Positions 27,382 through 38,235 of a stretch of 64,000 nucleotides of DNA are shown piece after piece. This stretch comes from Alphaproteobacteria bacterium (GTDB lineage: Bacteria; Pseudomonadota; Alphaproteobacteria; Micropepsales; Micropepsaceae): contig CANIAL010000007.1 of assembly GCA_947465395.1 (NCBI GenBank), positions 44,937-108,936 of the forward strand. The letters are read 5' to 3'. The translations under genes and the position numbers were made by a program. The notes under the pieces are model-generated. The model was not told the DNA's origin. It saw only the letters and a program-made list of their open reading frames with translations, and did not search any database. The first letter of the stretch is position 1. Each line of letters opens with the position of its first letter.

Positions 27382-27490
27382 GAAGCGAGTCATGACCCGC
27401 CTTCCCTTCGCGTGCGAAGCACGCAGGGAAGGGGAGGTGGTTTCAGCGAGCGAAGGCAACCCTTTCGGGAGCCGAGCGGAAGCTGAAACC
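27381..27490. repeat. Palindromic intergenic repeat, copy 1
   Basis: The block begins TGAAGCGAGTCATG and ends GGGGAGGTGGTTTCAGC, and matches 28826-28888. Inside, CTTCCCT (27401-27407) pairs with AGGGAAG (27425-27431) around a GCGTGC/GCACGC stem. GGTTTCAGC (27439-27447) pairs with GCTGAAACC (27482-27490), forming a second arm that is absent from the other copy. It lies just downstream of the first aminotransferase gene. Confidence 0.65.
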
Positions 27491-27497
27491 GGAGGGG

Positions 27498-28670
27498 TTA
27501 AGCCAATATCTTCCCAGTCGCATTACAAAAGGCTTCCATCTCCGCTTTCGTGCCGATGGAGACGCGGCCGACCGTGGGCCAGCTAGGCCAGCGGGGGCCG
27601 GCGATCTGGATGCCCTGGGCCCTGTAGATATCGCCCATTTCCTTGGCTGACTTGGTCTTCCAGTCCACCATGATCATGTTGCCTTCGCTGGGGCCGATCA
27701 CCTTCAACCCGCGCTTGGTGAGGTAATCCACCGTCATGGCGCGATTTTCCGTCAGTTCCTTGCGGCGGGCATTGATCAGGTCGGTCGCCGTCAGGCTGGC
27801 GGTGCCGCAGACCACCGACGGGATCGGCAACTGGGAAGACAGGGCGCCCTGGTCATACATGCCAAGTTTCTTGCCGTATTCGGGACGGCCCATGAAATAG
27901 CCAAGCCGCATGCCGGCCATGCCGAACACTTTCGAGAAAGTGCGCATAACCAGCACCTCCTTGCCCGCCGCCGCCAAATGGCTGGCGGTGTTGTTGGGAT
28001 AGCCCTTGCTGAAGTGAATATAGGCTTCGTCAATCACCACCACGGAACCGGCGGGCTTGTTGTCCACCAGCCACTCGATCTCCGACATGGGCGTCATGGT
28101 GCCGGTGGGGTTGTTGGGATTGACGATGTAATAAAGGCCAGCATTGGGATTGGCCGCCAGCATCGCCTTCACGTCATGGCGGTAATCGGCGGTCAGCGGC
28201 ACCGCGGCGACCGGAATGCCCGCGAACTTGGCCGCCCTGTTGGGCGTGTCATAGGTGGGGTCAGCCTGCACCAACCCGCGGGTGGGCGAACAGAAACTTG
28301 CCACTGCGCGCGCCAGACATTCGTTGGAGCCGGGCCAGGTGGAGACATGGTCTTCCGGCACTTTTTCCACCATGGCGATGGTCTTGATGAGTTTCTTCAC
28401 ATCGTCATTGGGGGCATAGCGGTTGGATTGCGCGATGGCCGCAGCGGCCGCCGCCGCGCCCGGCGCCATGGGGCCGACCCAGCATTCGTTGAGGCCGATG
28501 CGGATCATGTTCCTGGCCGCGCCATCGTCTTGGGCCAGGGCGATTTCCGGGTTCATCGCCAGCGCCGTGGCGGCGCCGCTGAACATCATGGCGGTGCGCA
28601 GCATCTGGCGGCGCGAATACCCGCGAGAGAGCAGGTCGTCGGCGACCTCTTCACGAACCTGGAACGTCAT
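27498..28670 (-). CDS. Tat-exported PLP aminotransferase, HisC-like (copy A)
   Basis: This is a 390-residue fold-type I aminotransferase of the class I/II (histidinol-phosphate aminotransferase-like) family. PLP-site motifs are NPNNPTG (184-190), IDEAY (Asp214) and TFSKVFG with the Schiff-base Lys247. The first 48 residues form a twin-arginine signal: SRRQML at 19-24, a hydrophobic stretch, then an Ala-rich end (ALAQ). This predicts export of the folded holoenzyme to the periplasm. ATG 28670 has an AGAAGGAAA ribosome-binding site. The adjacent copy B is highly similar. The true substrate is unknown; histidine biosynthesis is unlikely for a periplasmic enzyme. Confidence 0.85.
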   Translation of the reverse strand: MTFQVREEVADDLLSRGYSRRQMLRTAMMFSGAATALAMNPEIALAQDDGAARNMIRIGLNECWVGPMAPGAAAAAAAIAQSNRYAPNDDVKKLIKTIAMVEKVPEDHVSTWPGSNECLARAVASFCSPTRGLVQADPTYDTPNRAAKFAGIPVAAVPLTADYRHDVKAMLAANPNAGLYYIVNPNNPTGTMTPMSEIEWLVDNKPAGSVVVIDEAYIHFSKGYPNNTASHLAAAGKEVLVMRTFSKVFGMAGMRLGYFMGRPEYGKKLGMYDQGALSSQLPIPSVVCGTASLTATDLINARRKELTENRAMTVDYLTKRGLKVIGPSEGNMIMVDWKTKSAKEMGDIYRAQGIQIAGPRWPSWPTVGRVSIGTKAEMEAFCNATGKILA

Positions 28671-28734
28671 GGAAAATTTCCTTCTGAAAAAATGTGTGAC
28701 TGATCCGGGCAAACACGCCCGCAAGTTGCGTGGC

Positions 28735-28763
28735 AGGCTATTCCGATCTGTATTTTCGTACAA
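28735..28763 (-). promoter_or_regulatory. Predicted promoter of aminotransferase copy A
   Basis: On the minus strand TTGTAC and TAGCCT are 17 bases apart, 65 bases upstream of ATG 28670. The same block, GAAT AGCCT preceded by TTGTA, is conserved upstream of copy B (30133-30161). The conserved block may be a promoter or an activator site; the -10 match is weak. Confidence 0.4.
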
Positions 28764-28795
28764 GAAGAGCGCCGCCCGTCAGCGTACAAAAGAAA

Positions 28796-28823
28796 GAGCG
28801 CCCCTTCGTCAAAAGGGGCGCTC
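28796..28823 (-). terminator. Intrinsic terminator after aminotransferase copy B
   Basis: GAGCGCCCCTT (28796-28806) and AAGGGGCGCTC (28813-28823) form a perfect 11-base stem with a six-base loop. On the minus strand it is followed by TTTCTTT. It lies 65 bases after the stop of copy B. Confidence 0.8.
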
Positions 28824-28825
28824 AT

Positions 28826-28888
28826 TGAAGCGAGTCATGCCCCGCCTCCCCTTTGCGCGTAGCGCATGAAAAGGGGAGGTGGTTTCAG
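28826..28888. repeat. Palindromic intergenic repeat, copy 2
   Basis: This matches 27381-27447 in its outer parts (TGAAGCGAGTCATG and GGGGAGGTGGTTTCAG). CCTCCCCTTT (28845-28854) pairs with AAAGGGGAGG (28870-28879) around GCGC-GTA-GCGC. The outer palindrome resembles the element at 5810-5852. Confidence 0.65.
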
Positions 28889-30052
28889 CTAAGCCAATAT
28901 CTTCCCGGTAGCATTACAGAAGGCTTCCATCTCCGCCTTGTTGCCGATGGAGATGCGGCCCACCGTGGGCCAGGACGGCCAGCGCGGATTGGCGATCAGA
29001 ACACCCTGCGCCTTGTAGATGTCCTGCATCTGCTGGGCCGGCTTTTTCCAATCCACCATGATCATGTTGGCGTGACTTTCGCCGATGGGCTTGAAGCCGC
29101 GCTTGGTCAGGTACTCCACCGTCATGGCGCGGTTGTCCATCAGCTCCTTGCGGCGGGCATTGATGATGCTGGTGGCCGTCAGGCTGGCATTGGCGCAGGC
29201 CGCGGTGGGGATCGAAGGCCGGTCGGTTTCAAAGATGGCGACCTTCTTCAGAACTTCTGGCGATGCCATCAGGAAACCGCAGCGCGCACCGGCCATGCCA
29301 AACACTTTCGAGAAAGTGCGGGCGATGATGACTTCTTTTCCGGCGCGGACCAGATGGTTGGCGGTGTTGTTGGGGAAGTCCTTGTGCCAGTGGATATAGG
29401 CTTCATCGATCAGCACGATGGCGCCGGCGGGCTTGTTGTTCACCAGCCATTCAATCTCGGCCATCGGCGTCATGGTGCCGGTGGGATTGTTGGGATTGAC
29501 CACATAATAGACGCCGGCGTTGGGATTGGCCGCCAGCATCGCCTTGACGTCATGGCGATAGTCGCTGGTCAGCGGCACGTTGCTCATGGGCGTCTTGATG
29601 AATTTGGCGACGCGGGTGGGATTGTCATAGGTGGGATCGGCCTGCACGAAGCCCTTGGTGGGTGAGCAGAAGGCGACCAGCGTGCGCGCCAGGATGCCGC
29701 CAGAACCGGGATAGACCGCGATATGGTCTTCGGGGATATTTTCCACGGTCGAGATGGTCTTGAGCAGGTTCGCCACTTCATTGTTGGGTGAATAGCGGTT
29801 GGAATTGACCAGCGCCGCCTGTCCAGCCTTCAGGCCCGGCTCCATGGGTCCGGTCCAGCATTCGTTGGAGCCGATGCGGACCATGCCCTTGCCGCCTGCT
29901 TCTTCATCGGCGGCGAAGGCCAGTTCGGTGTTCATGGTCAGGCCGGTGGCCGCAGCGCCGCTGAACATCATGGCGGTGCGCAACATCTGGCGGCGCGAAT
30001 AGCCGCGGGAGAGCAGATCGTCTTTCACTTCTTCATGGATCAGATGCGTCAT
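28889..30052 (-). CDS. Tat-exported PLP aminotransferase, HisC-like (copy B)
   Basis: A 387-residue paralog of copy A. It shares the twin-arginine signal SRRQML (19-24), NPNNPTG, IDEAYIHW and the PLP lysine in TFSKVFG (Lys249), and the C-terminus MEAFCNATGKILA is identical. AGGAGG lies 8 bases before ATG 30052 and only 2 before ATG 30058, which favours 30052; the resulting N-terminus aligns with copy A. The signal peptide ends near AFAADE. Residues around the substrate pocket differ between the copies (TWPGSNE versus VYPGSGG), so substrates may differ. Function unknown. Confidence 0.85.
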   Translation of the reverse strand: MTHLIHEEVKDDLLSRGYSRRQMLRTAMMFSGAAATGLTMNTELAFAADEEAGGKGMVRIGSNECWTGPMEPGLKAGQAALVNSNRYSPNNEVANLLKTISTVENIPEDHIAVYPGSGGILARTLVAFCSPTKGFVQADPTYDNPTRVAKFIKTPMSNVPLTSDYRHDVKAMLAANPNAGVYYVVNPNNPTGTMTPMAEIEWLVNNKPAGAIVLIDEAYIHWHKDFPNNTANHLVRAGKEVIIARTFSKVFGMAGARCGFLMASPEVLKKVAIFETDRPSIPTAACANASLTATSIINARRKELMDNRAMTVEYLTKRGFKPIGESHANMIMVDWKKPAQQMQDIYKAQGVLIANPRWPSWPTVGRISIGNKAEMEAFCNATGKILA

Positions 30053-30132
30053 GGACATTTCCTCCTGGAATTTTTGCGGGGAAAGCGATGCGATGCCTGA
30101 ATGGGGGCGTGCACGCCCCTGCGAATGGCAAA

Positions 30133-30161
30133 AGGCTATTCCTGTCAGTTTTTTCATACAA
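30133..30161 (-). promoter_or_regulatory. Predicted promoter of aminotransferase copy B
   Basis: On the minus strand TTGTAT and TAGCCT are 17 bases apart, 81 bases upstream of ATG 30052. The block parallels that upstream of copy A. The rest of the 222-base gap to pirin (30053-30274) shows no gene. Confidence 0.4.
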
Positions 30162-30274
30162 GGAAAGGGAAGCGTGCAAAGGCTTATGCCGCGGCTGCGA
30201 AAAGCGCCGGAAGATAGGCTTTTTCGCACCCGCTTGAGACAAATAGCGACAGCTATTCGGCGCTCAATTCGCCC

Positions 30275-31150
30275 CTAGTCGGGAAGCGGGATGAATTCCT
30301 TGTCGTCGCCGGGAATCTTGCCGAACAGGCCCGCCTGCCAGTCGGCCTTGGCCTGTTCAATCCGCTCTTTCGAAGCGGAGACAAAATTCCACCAGATGTA
30401 ACGATGGCCATCCAGCGCCGCGCCGCCCAGCAGCATCACCCGCGCCGGACTGTCGGAATAAAGCGTCACGGTTTCGCCCGGCTCCAGCAGCAGCATGGTG
30501 CCAGCCTCAAAGCTGCGCACACCGTGCTTTTCGCTGCCCACCTGGATGTCGCCTTCCACGATGAAGATGGCGCGTTCGGGATGGTCGGGCGTGACGGTGA
30601 AGCTGCCGCCGGTGTCGAACAGCGCCTCGGCGTAAAAGATGGGCGAGAAAGTCTGGATAGGAGACTTCAAGCCAAACGCTTCGCCCACCGCCATGCGCAG
30701 CCGCACGCCAAACTCTTCACGTTCCGGCAAATCGGCGGCGTCCATGTGCTGGAAGCCGGGCGGCGATTCCTGGTCCTTTTCCGGCAGGCCCACCCAGGTC
30801 TGGATGCCGTGCAGGCGATGGCCCGCGGCGCGCGTTGCGTCGTCGGTGCGCTCGGAATGGGCGATGCCGCGCCCGGCGGTCATCCAGTTGACGTCGCCCG
30901 GCTTGATCTCCTGCACCGATCCCAGCGTGTCGCGGTGCATCTGCGCGCCATCAAAAAGATAGGTGACGGTCGCAAGGCCGATATGGGGATGCGGGCGCAC
31001 ATCCACGCCCCGGCCGGGCGGAAAATCCACCGGCCCAAAATAATCGAAAAAGATGAACGGCCCCACGCTGCGCCGCGCAGCCTGCGGCAGATAGCGGCGC
31101 ACGATGAAGCCATCGCCCAGGTCATGCGCCTTGCCGGGAATGTTGATCAT
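30275..31150 (-). CDS. Pirin family protein
   Basis: This 291-residue bicupin protein has the pirin metal ligands at the expected places: His54 and His56 in HPHIG, His98 and Glu100 in GIAHSE. Bacterial pirins bind iron; some are quercetin 2,3-dioxygenases and others bind partner enzymes. The N-terminal cupin is followed by the pirin C-terminal domain (FIVEGDIQVG). AAGGA lies upstream of ATG 31150. The gene appears to stand alone: 222 bases separate it from copy B and 117 from DUF952. Confidence 0.9.
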   Translation of the reverse strand: MINIPGKAHDLGDGFIVRRYLPQAARRSVGPFIFFDYFGPVDFPPGRGVDVRPHPHIGLATVTYLFDGAQMHRDTLGSVQEIKPGDVNWMTAGRGIAHSERTDDATRAAGHRLHGIQTWVGLPEKDQESPPGFQHMDAADLPEREEFGVRLRMAVGEAFGLKSPIQTFSPIFYAEALFDTGGSFTVTPDHPERAIFIVEGDIQVGSEKHGVRSFEAGTMLLLEPGETVTLYSDSPARVMLLGGAALDGHRYIWWNFVSASKERIEQAKADWQAGLFGKIPGDDKEFIPLPD

Positions 31151-31201
31151 GCTGCGTATCCTTAAAGCGCGGGCAGGGTGAGGAGCGGCGCGTTAGCGTG
31201 A

Positions 31202-31220
31202 GCAGGTCCGGCGGACCTGC
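31202..31220. repeat. Short perfect palindrome between pirin and DUF952 genes
   Basis: GCAGGTCCG and CGGACCTGC flank one central base. The palindrome lies in the 117-base gap downstream of DUF952 and upstream of pirin, and may act as a hairpin terminator without a U-run. Confidence 0.4.
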
Positions 31221-31267
31221 GAAAGCGACGAACGCCGCGAGCCAAAGCGAGCGGCGGGTGTCCGACA

Positions 31268-31600
31268 TCAGAGTGCCGGTAGCACAAATTTTCCATCTAC
31301 ATCCTTCGTAATGGGCCGCGCCCATTTCATGGCGTCACAGGACAGCGGCGCATAAAGATGCGGGAAGTCCTCGCCCCGCGACGGGGAGTGTTCCCATTTC
31401 AAAGCAGCGCCAAGGGCGTCGGCCTCCACCGCCACCAGCATCAGATCATCCTGGCCCGCATAATAGCGCCGCAGGGTCTCGGGAAGCTGGGCAAGGGTCG
31501 AGAAATGCAGGAAGCCGTCGTCCCGGTCATGGACCGAGCCGTGATAATCGCCGCTATGGGCCATCCATTCGCCGCGCGGCACGATCTTGAAGATCAGCAT
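31268..31600 (-). CDS. DUF952 domain protein
   Basis: This 110-residue protein matches the DUF952 family, with FKIVPRGEW at the start, DGFLHFSTLAQLPETLRRYYAG in the middle and a C-terminal FPHLYAPL. The fold resembles ADP-ribosyltransferase-like small proteins, but no function is established to my knowledge. Its ATG shares one base with the tldD stop (TAATG), so it is coupled to tldD. Confidence 0.85.
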   Translation of the reverse strand: MLIFKIVPRGEWMAHSGDYHGSVHDRDDGFLHFSTLAQLPETLRRYYAGQDDLMLVAVEADALGAALKWEHSPSRGEDFPHLYAPLSCDAMKWARPITKDVDGKFVLPAL

Positions 31601-33024
31601 TATGCTGCTGCAGTCCCACCGACCGTCAAACCATCCAGCCGCAAGGTCGGCTGGCCCACGCCCACCGGCACGCTCTGGCCATTCTTGCCGCAGGTGCCGA
31701 CACCCGTATCCAGCTTCATGTCATTGCCCACCATGCCGACACGCGTCAGGCATTCCGGGCCGGAGCCAATGAGCGTGGCGCCCTTGATGGGCGCGCCCAG
31801 CTTGCCGTTTTCGATGCGGTAAGCCTCGGTGCAGCTGAAAACGAATTTGCCGTTGGTGATGTCCACCTGGCCGCCGCCGAAATTGACGGCATAGATGCCG
31901 GACTTCACGCTTTCCAGGATTTCGCCCGGGTCCGCGGTCCCGCCCAGCATATAGGTGTTGGTCATGCGCGGCATGATGCTGGCGGCAAAGCTTTCGCGCC
32001 TTCCATTGCCGGTGGCAGCCATGCCCATCAACCGGGCGTTCTGCCGGTCCTGCATGTAGCCCTTCAAAATACCGTCTTCGATCAAGACGGTGCGCGAAGT
32101 GGGCGTGCCTTCATCGTCAATGGACAGCGAACCGCGCCGCCCATCCATGGTGCCATCATCCACCACCGTCACGCCCTTGGCCGCGACGCGCTGGCCCAGC
32201 AGGCCCGCGAAAGCTGATGTCTTCTTGCGGTTGAAGTCGCCTTCCAGTCCGTGGCCGATGGCTTCGTGCAGCAGAATGCCCGGCCAGCCCGGCCCCAGCA
32301 CCACCGTCATCTCGCCCGCGGGGGCCGGCACGGATTCCAGGTTGACCAGCGCTTGGCGCAGGGCTTCATCCACCGCGCCGCGCCAATAGGTGGGGTCAAT
32401 ATAAGTCTCGTAGGATCCGCGGCCGCCGCCGCCAAAGCTGCCGGATTCCTGGCGGCCATCCTTTTCCACCACCACCGAGACATTGATCCGCACCAGCGGA
32501 CGGATGTCGGAATAATGCTCGCCGCCCGCGCGCATGATCTCGATGCGCTGCCATTCGCCGGAGAGGGAGGCGGAGACTTGCCGCACGCGGCTGTCTTTGC
32601 TCCGCGCATATTCGTTCATCTCTTCCAGCAATTTCACTTTCTTCTCGAAGCCGGCCGTCTCCAGCGGGTCGAGGTCGGTGTAAAGCTTCACATTGCTGCG
32701 GGCGGGCGCGCCCGCCACGGCGCCGGAATGGCCCGACGCCACCGCCTTCACGGTGCGCGCGGCCCGCGCAATGGCGTCTTCGGACAGTTCGGTGGCATGG
32801 GCATAGCCGGTGGCTTCGCCTGCCACGGCGCGCAAACCAAAGCCCTGGGTGGTGTCGAAGGTGGCGGCTTTCAGCCGGCCATCGTCAAAGGCGAATGATT
32901 CGCTTTGGCGGTATTCCAGGTAAAGTTCCCCGTCATCGCTGCCCTTCAGCGCGCCATCCACGGTTTGCTGGACCCGGTCCCGGTCCATGCCGGTGCGGGA
33001 AAAGAAAAGATCATGGTCGGACAT
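31600..33024 (-). CDS. tldD: Metalloprotease TldD
   Basis: TldD is the catalytic partner of PmbA (encoded at 11897-13234). It is a zinc peptidase whose complex degrades unfolded peptides through a narrow channel. The 474-residue protein contains the metal motif HEAIGHGLEGD (HExxxH) and C-terminal family blocks (GGTADPGEILESVKSGIYAVNFGGGQVD). Length is normal. It is divergent from coxB across a 263-base gap. Confidence 0.95.
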   Translation of the reverse strand: MSDHDLFFSRTGMDRDRVQQTVDGALKGSDDGELYLEYRQSESFAFDDGRLKAATFDTTQGFGLRAVAGEATGYAHATELSEDAIARAARTVKAVASGHSGAVAGAPARSNVKLYTDLDPLETAGFEKKVKLLEEMNEYARSKDSRVRQVSASLSGEWQRIEIMRAGGEHYSDIRPLVRINVSVVVEKDGRQESGSFGGGGRGSYETYIDPTYWRGAVDEALRQALVNLESVPAPAGEMTVVLGPGWPGILLHEAIGHGLEGDFNRKKTSAFAGLLGQRVAAKGVTVVDDGTMDGRRGSLSIDDEGTPTSRTVLIEDGILKGYMQDRQNARLMGMAATGNGRRESFAASIMPRMTNTYMLGGTADPGEILESVKSGIYAVNFGGGQVDITNGKFVFSCTEAYRIENGKLGAPIKGATLIGSGPECLTRVGMVGNDMKLDTGVGTCGKNGQSVPVGVGQPTLRLDGLTVGGTAAA

Positions 33025-33242
33025 TGTCAGCCTCGGGCTTGGTATTCAGGGCCGGAAAAGCCCCGGGAATGCACAAATCAGCCCTAGATATCGGCACTCT
33101 GGCGGCTTTCGGCAAGCGGGGCGTCGTGAGGCCATTTTTCCCCTTTTGCATCCGGGGCATAGCGCCCGGCGGGGCCGTGCCATAAGGTCGCAATGACTTT
33201 GGGGGGGTAACACCTCTAAATCCCGCCTAAGAATCTGAAACG

Positions 33243-33267
33243 CGCGGGGGATTTCAGCGTCCCCGCG
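33243..33267 (+). promoter_or_regulatory. Leader hairpin before coxB
   Basis: CGCGGGG (33243-33249) and CCCCGCG (33261-33267) form a seven-base stem about 20 bases before ATG 33288 and just ahead of its GAGG ribosome-binding site. The remainder of the 33025-33287 gap shows no gene. A regulatory role is speculative. Confidence 0.3.
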
Positions 33268-33287
33268 GGCATTTGCGAGGTCGCCTC

Positions 33288-35885
<2,598 letters not shown>

Positions 35886-35886
<1 letters not shown>

Positions 35887-36803
35887 TGGCCATCACGGAC
35901 ACATTGGCGCTGGAACGCGTGACGACGGTGGGCGATTTCTTCGCCCTGCTGAAGCCGCGCGTGATGTCGCTGGTGATCTTCACCGGGCTGGCGGGCATCG
36001 TGGTGGCGCCGGGGCATGTGCATCTGCTCACCGCCTTCACGGCCCTGCTCTGCATCGCGCTGGCGGCGGGCGCTTCCGGCGCGCTCAACATGGCCTATGA
36101 CAGCGACATTGACGCCGTCATGTCGCGCACGTCGAAACGCCCCATTCCGTCGGGCGCCGTGGGCCGGGACGAGGCGCTGGCCTATGGCTGGACCATCTCG
36201 GCGCTTTCGGTGGCCACCATGTGGCTGTTCGTGAACCTGCTGGCGGCGGCCTTGCTGGCCTTCACCGTCTTCTTCTATGTCGGCGTCTATACGCTCTGGC
36301 TGAAGCGCCGCACGCCGCAGAATATCGTGATTGGCGGACTGGCCGGCGCGCTGCCGCCCGCCATCGGCTGGGCCGCGGTGTCAGGCACGCTGTCCTTGCA
36401 GCCGCTGGTGCTGGTGGCGATCATCTTCATGTGGACGCCGCCCCATTTCTGGGCGCTGTCGCTGTGGCGGTCGGAAGATTATGCCCGCGCCGGGATTCCC
36501 ATGATGCCAGTGGTCAAGGGCAAGCCCGCCACCCGCAATCTCATTCTTGTCTATACGCTGCTACTGGCGCCGATCGGTGTCCTGCCCGCCTTTATCGGCC
36601 TGGGCGGCATTCTTTATTTGGCCGTGTCCGCGGGCATGGGTTTCTGGATGGTGCTGGAAGCCTTCGCCACCTGGCGCGAAAAGGACGCGGTGAACGAGCC
36701 GTCGGCCAAGCGCCTGTTCGGCGTCTCGCTGATCTATCTTTTCGTGCCCTTCGCGGCGCTGATCATCGAGCATATCTTCAACCTGCCGATGCTGTGGACA
36801 TGA
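35886..36803 (+). CDS. ctaB: Protoheme IX farnesyltransferase
   Basis: CtaB (COX10) converts heme b to heme o for the oxidase. The 305 residues form a UbiA-superfamily membrane protein with the Asp-rich motif NMAYDSDIDAVMSRT and a second motif around WTPPHFWALSLWRSEDY. ATG 35886 overlaps the ctaD stop (TGATG). The frame stays open upstream, but that is a shadow of ctaD. Confidence 0.95.
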
Positions 36804-36943
36804 TCGCCATGGATGACAGGCAGGACCGTGCCACCCGTGCCCGCGCCAAACGCAATATTGCGCTGGGCCTGGCGTTGGCGGGAATGGCCGTTCTTTTTTA
36901 CCTGATGTCCATCGTGCAGTGGCACGAGCATTTTGGGCAATAA
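36800..36943 (+). CDS. Small CoxF-like membrane protein
   Basis: This 47-residue protein has a basic N-terminus (RATRARAKRNIALGLALAG) and one membrane helix (about 20-40). It resembles the short CoxF proteins that occur between ctaB and ctaG in alphaproteobacterial oxidase clusters. It overlaps ctaB by ATGA. The function is unproven; a role in assembly or stability of the oxidase is inferred from position. The usual next gene, ctaG, is missing. Confidence 0.78.
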   Translation: MIAMDDRQDRATRARAKRNIALGLALAGMAVLFYLMSIVQWHEHFGQ

Positions 36944-36965
36944 GTTTTAGCCAAAGGGTCTGACC

Positions 36966-37874
36966 ATGAGCAGCGACGTCAAGCACGACTATCACCTGGT
37001 TGATCCCAGCCCCTGGCCCATCGTCGGCTCTCTGGGCGCGTTCGTCATGCTGGCGGGCGCCGTGTTCTGGATGAACAAGGACTATGACAAGTTCTTTCAT
37101 CTGCCGGTGAACGGCCAGCCCTGGATCTTCGTGATCGGCTTTGCGCTGGTTCTCTACACCATGGCGGGCTGGTGGCGCGACGTGGTCAAGGAATCGGTGG
37201 TTCAGGGCAACCACACGCCTGTCGTGAAGCTGCACCTGCGCTACGGCATGCTGCTTTTCATCGCCTCGGAAGTGATGTTCTTCGTGGCCTGGTTCTGGGC
37301 CTATTTCAATTCCGCCATCTTCTTCGGCGATGTCAGCATCGGCAGCTGGCCGCCCGCGGGCATCGTCACTCTGGACCCCTGGCACTTCCCGCTGCTGAAC
37401 ACGCTGTTGCTGTTGACCTCGGGCACCACCGTCACCTGGGCTCATCACGCCATCCAGACCGGCGACCGCCAAGGCGCCATCCGCGGGTTGGCGCTGACCG
37501 TCGTGCTGGGCATGTGCTTCACCGCCGTGCAGGCCTATGAATATGCGCACGCACCCTTCACCTTTGGCTTCAACCATCTGGCGCTGGTGCCGTTCACTGA
37601 TCCGGCCCACATCAACCTGGCCACTGGGGCAGGCAATTTCGACGCCATCTATGGCTCGACCTTCTTCATGGCCACGGGCTTTCATGGCTTCCACGTCCTG
37701 GTCGGCACGATTTTCCTGATTGTCTGCCTGGGCCGCGCCATCGCCGGCCAGTTCACGCCCACCCGCCATTTCGGCTTCGAGGCGGCGGCCTGGTACTGGC
37801 ACTTCGTGGACGTGGTGTGGCTATTCCTGTTCGCCTGCATCTATGTCTGGGGCGCAGGCCCGGTGCAGGCCTAA
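36966..37874 (+). CDS. ctaE: Cytochrome c oxidase subunit III
   Basis: This is the seven-helix core subunit III, 302 residues long, with the typical [12 protein letters not shown] start. Other family blocks are [24 protein letters not shown] (containing the conserved Glu), [11 protein letters not shown], and [21 protein letters not shown] at the C-terminus. It follows the small CoxF-like gene after 22 bases. Confidence 0.96.
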   Translation: MSSDVKHDYHLVDPSPWPIVGSLGAFVMLAGAVFWMNKDYDKFFHLPVNGQPWIFVIGFALVLYTMAGWWRDVVKESVVQGNHTPVVKLHLRYGMLLFIASEVMFFVAWFWAYFNSAIFFGDVSIGSWPPAGIVTLDPWHFPLLNTLLLLTSGTTVTWAHHAIQTGDRQGAIRGLALTVVLGMCFTAVQAYEYAHAPFTFGFNHLALVPFTDPAHINLATGAGNFDAIYGSTFFMATGFHGFHVLVGTIFLIVCLGRAIAGQFTPTRHFGFEAAAWYWHFVDVVWLFLFACIYVWGAGPVQA

Positions 37875-37899
37875 GGCCACGCAACCGCCCAACACCGTT

Positions 37900-38235
37900 A
37901 TGGCAAGTCTCAAGGGCCTCTGTCCGCGTTGCGGGCAGGGGCCTTTGTTTGACGGCTACATAAAAATTCTTCCGCAATGCCCGGCCTGCGGGCTCGACTA
38001 TGCCATGTTCGATGCGGGCGATGGCCCGGCCGTGTTCGGCATCCTGATCGTGGGCGCACTGGTGGCGGGCATGGCGCTGTATGTGGAGTTCACCTTCTCG
38101 CCGCCCTATTGGGTGCATGGCGTCTTGTGGGCGCCGCTGATCATTGGCCTGTCGCTGGGCTTCCTGCGGCTTTCCAAATCCACGCTTCTGGTCCTGCAAT
38201 ACCGCCACAAGGCGGGCGAGGGGCGGCGGTCATGA
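37900..38235 (+). CDS. DUF983 family protein
   Basis: This is a 111-residue membrane protein with two Cys pairs, LCPRCGQGPLF and QCPACGLDY, that look like a small zinc ribbon, followed by two membrane helices. DUF983 genes sit between ctaE and SURF1 in many alphaproteobacteria, suggesting a role in oxidase assembly. Start ATG 37900; its stop overlaps SURF1 as ATGA. Confidence 0.88.
   Translation: MASLKGLCPRCGQGPLFDGYIKILPQCPACGLDYAMFDAGDGPAVFGILIVGALVAGMALYVEFTFSPPYWVHGVLWAPLIIGLSLGFLRLSKSTLLVLQYRHKAGEGRRS

Noticed and set aside
27381..28888. Repeated palindromes as a CRISPR array
   Set aside because: Only two copies, 1.4 kb apart with a gene between them, and no spacer periodicity or cas genes.
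27498..30052. The aminotransferase pair as histidine biosynthesis hisC
   Set aside because: The clear twin-arginine signals and absence of other his genes make a cytoplasmic histidinol-phosphate role unlikely, although the fold family is the same.
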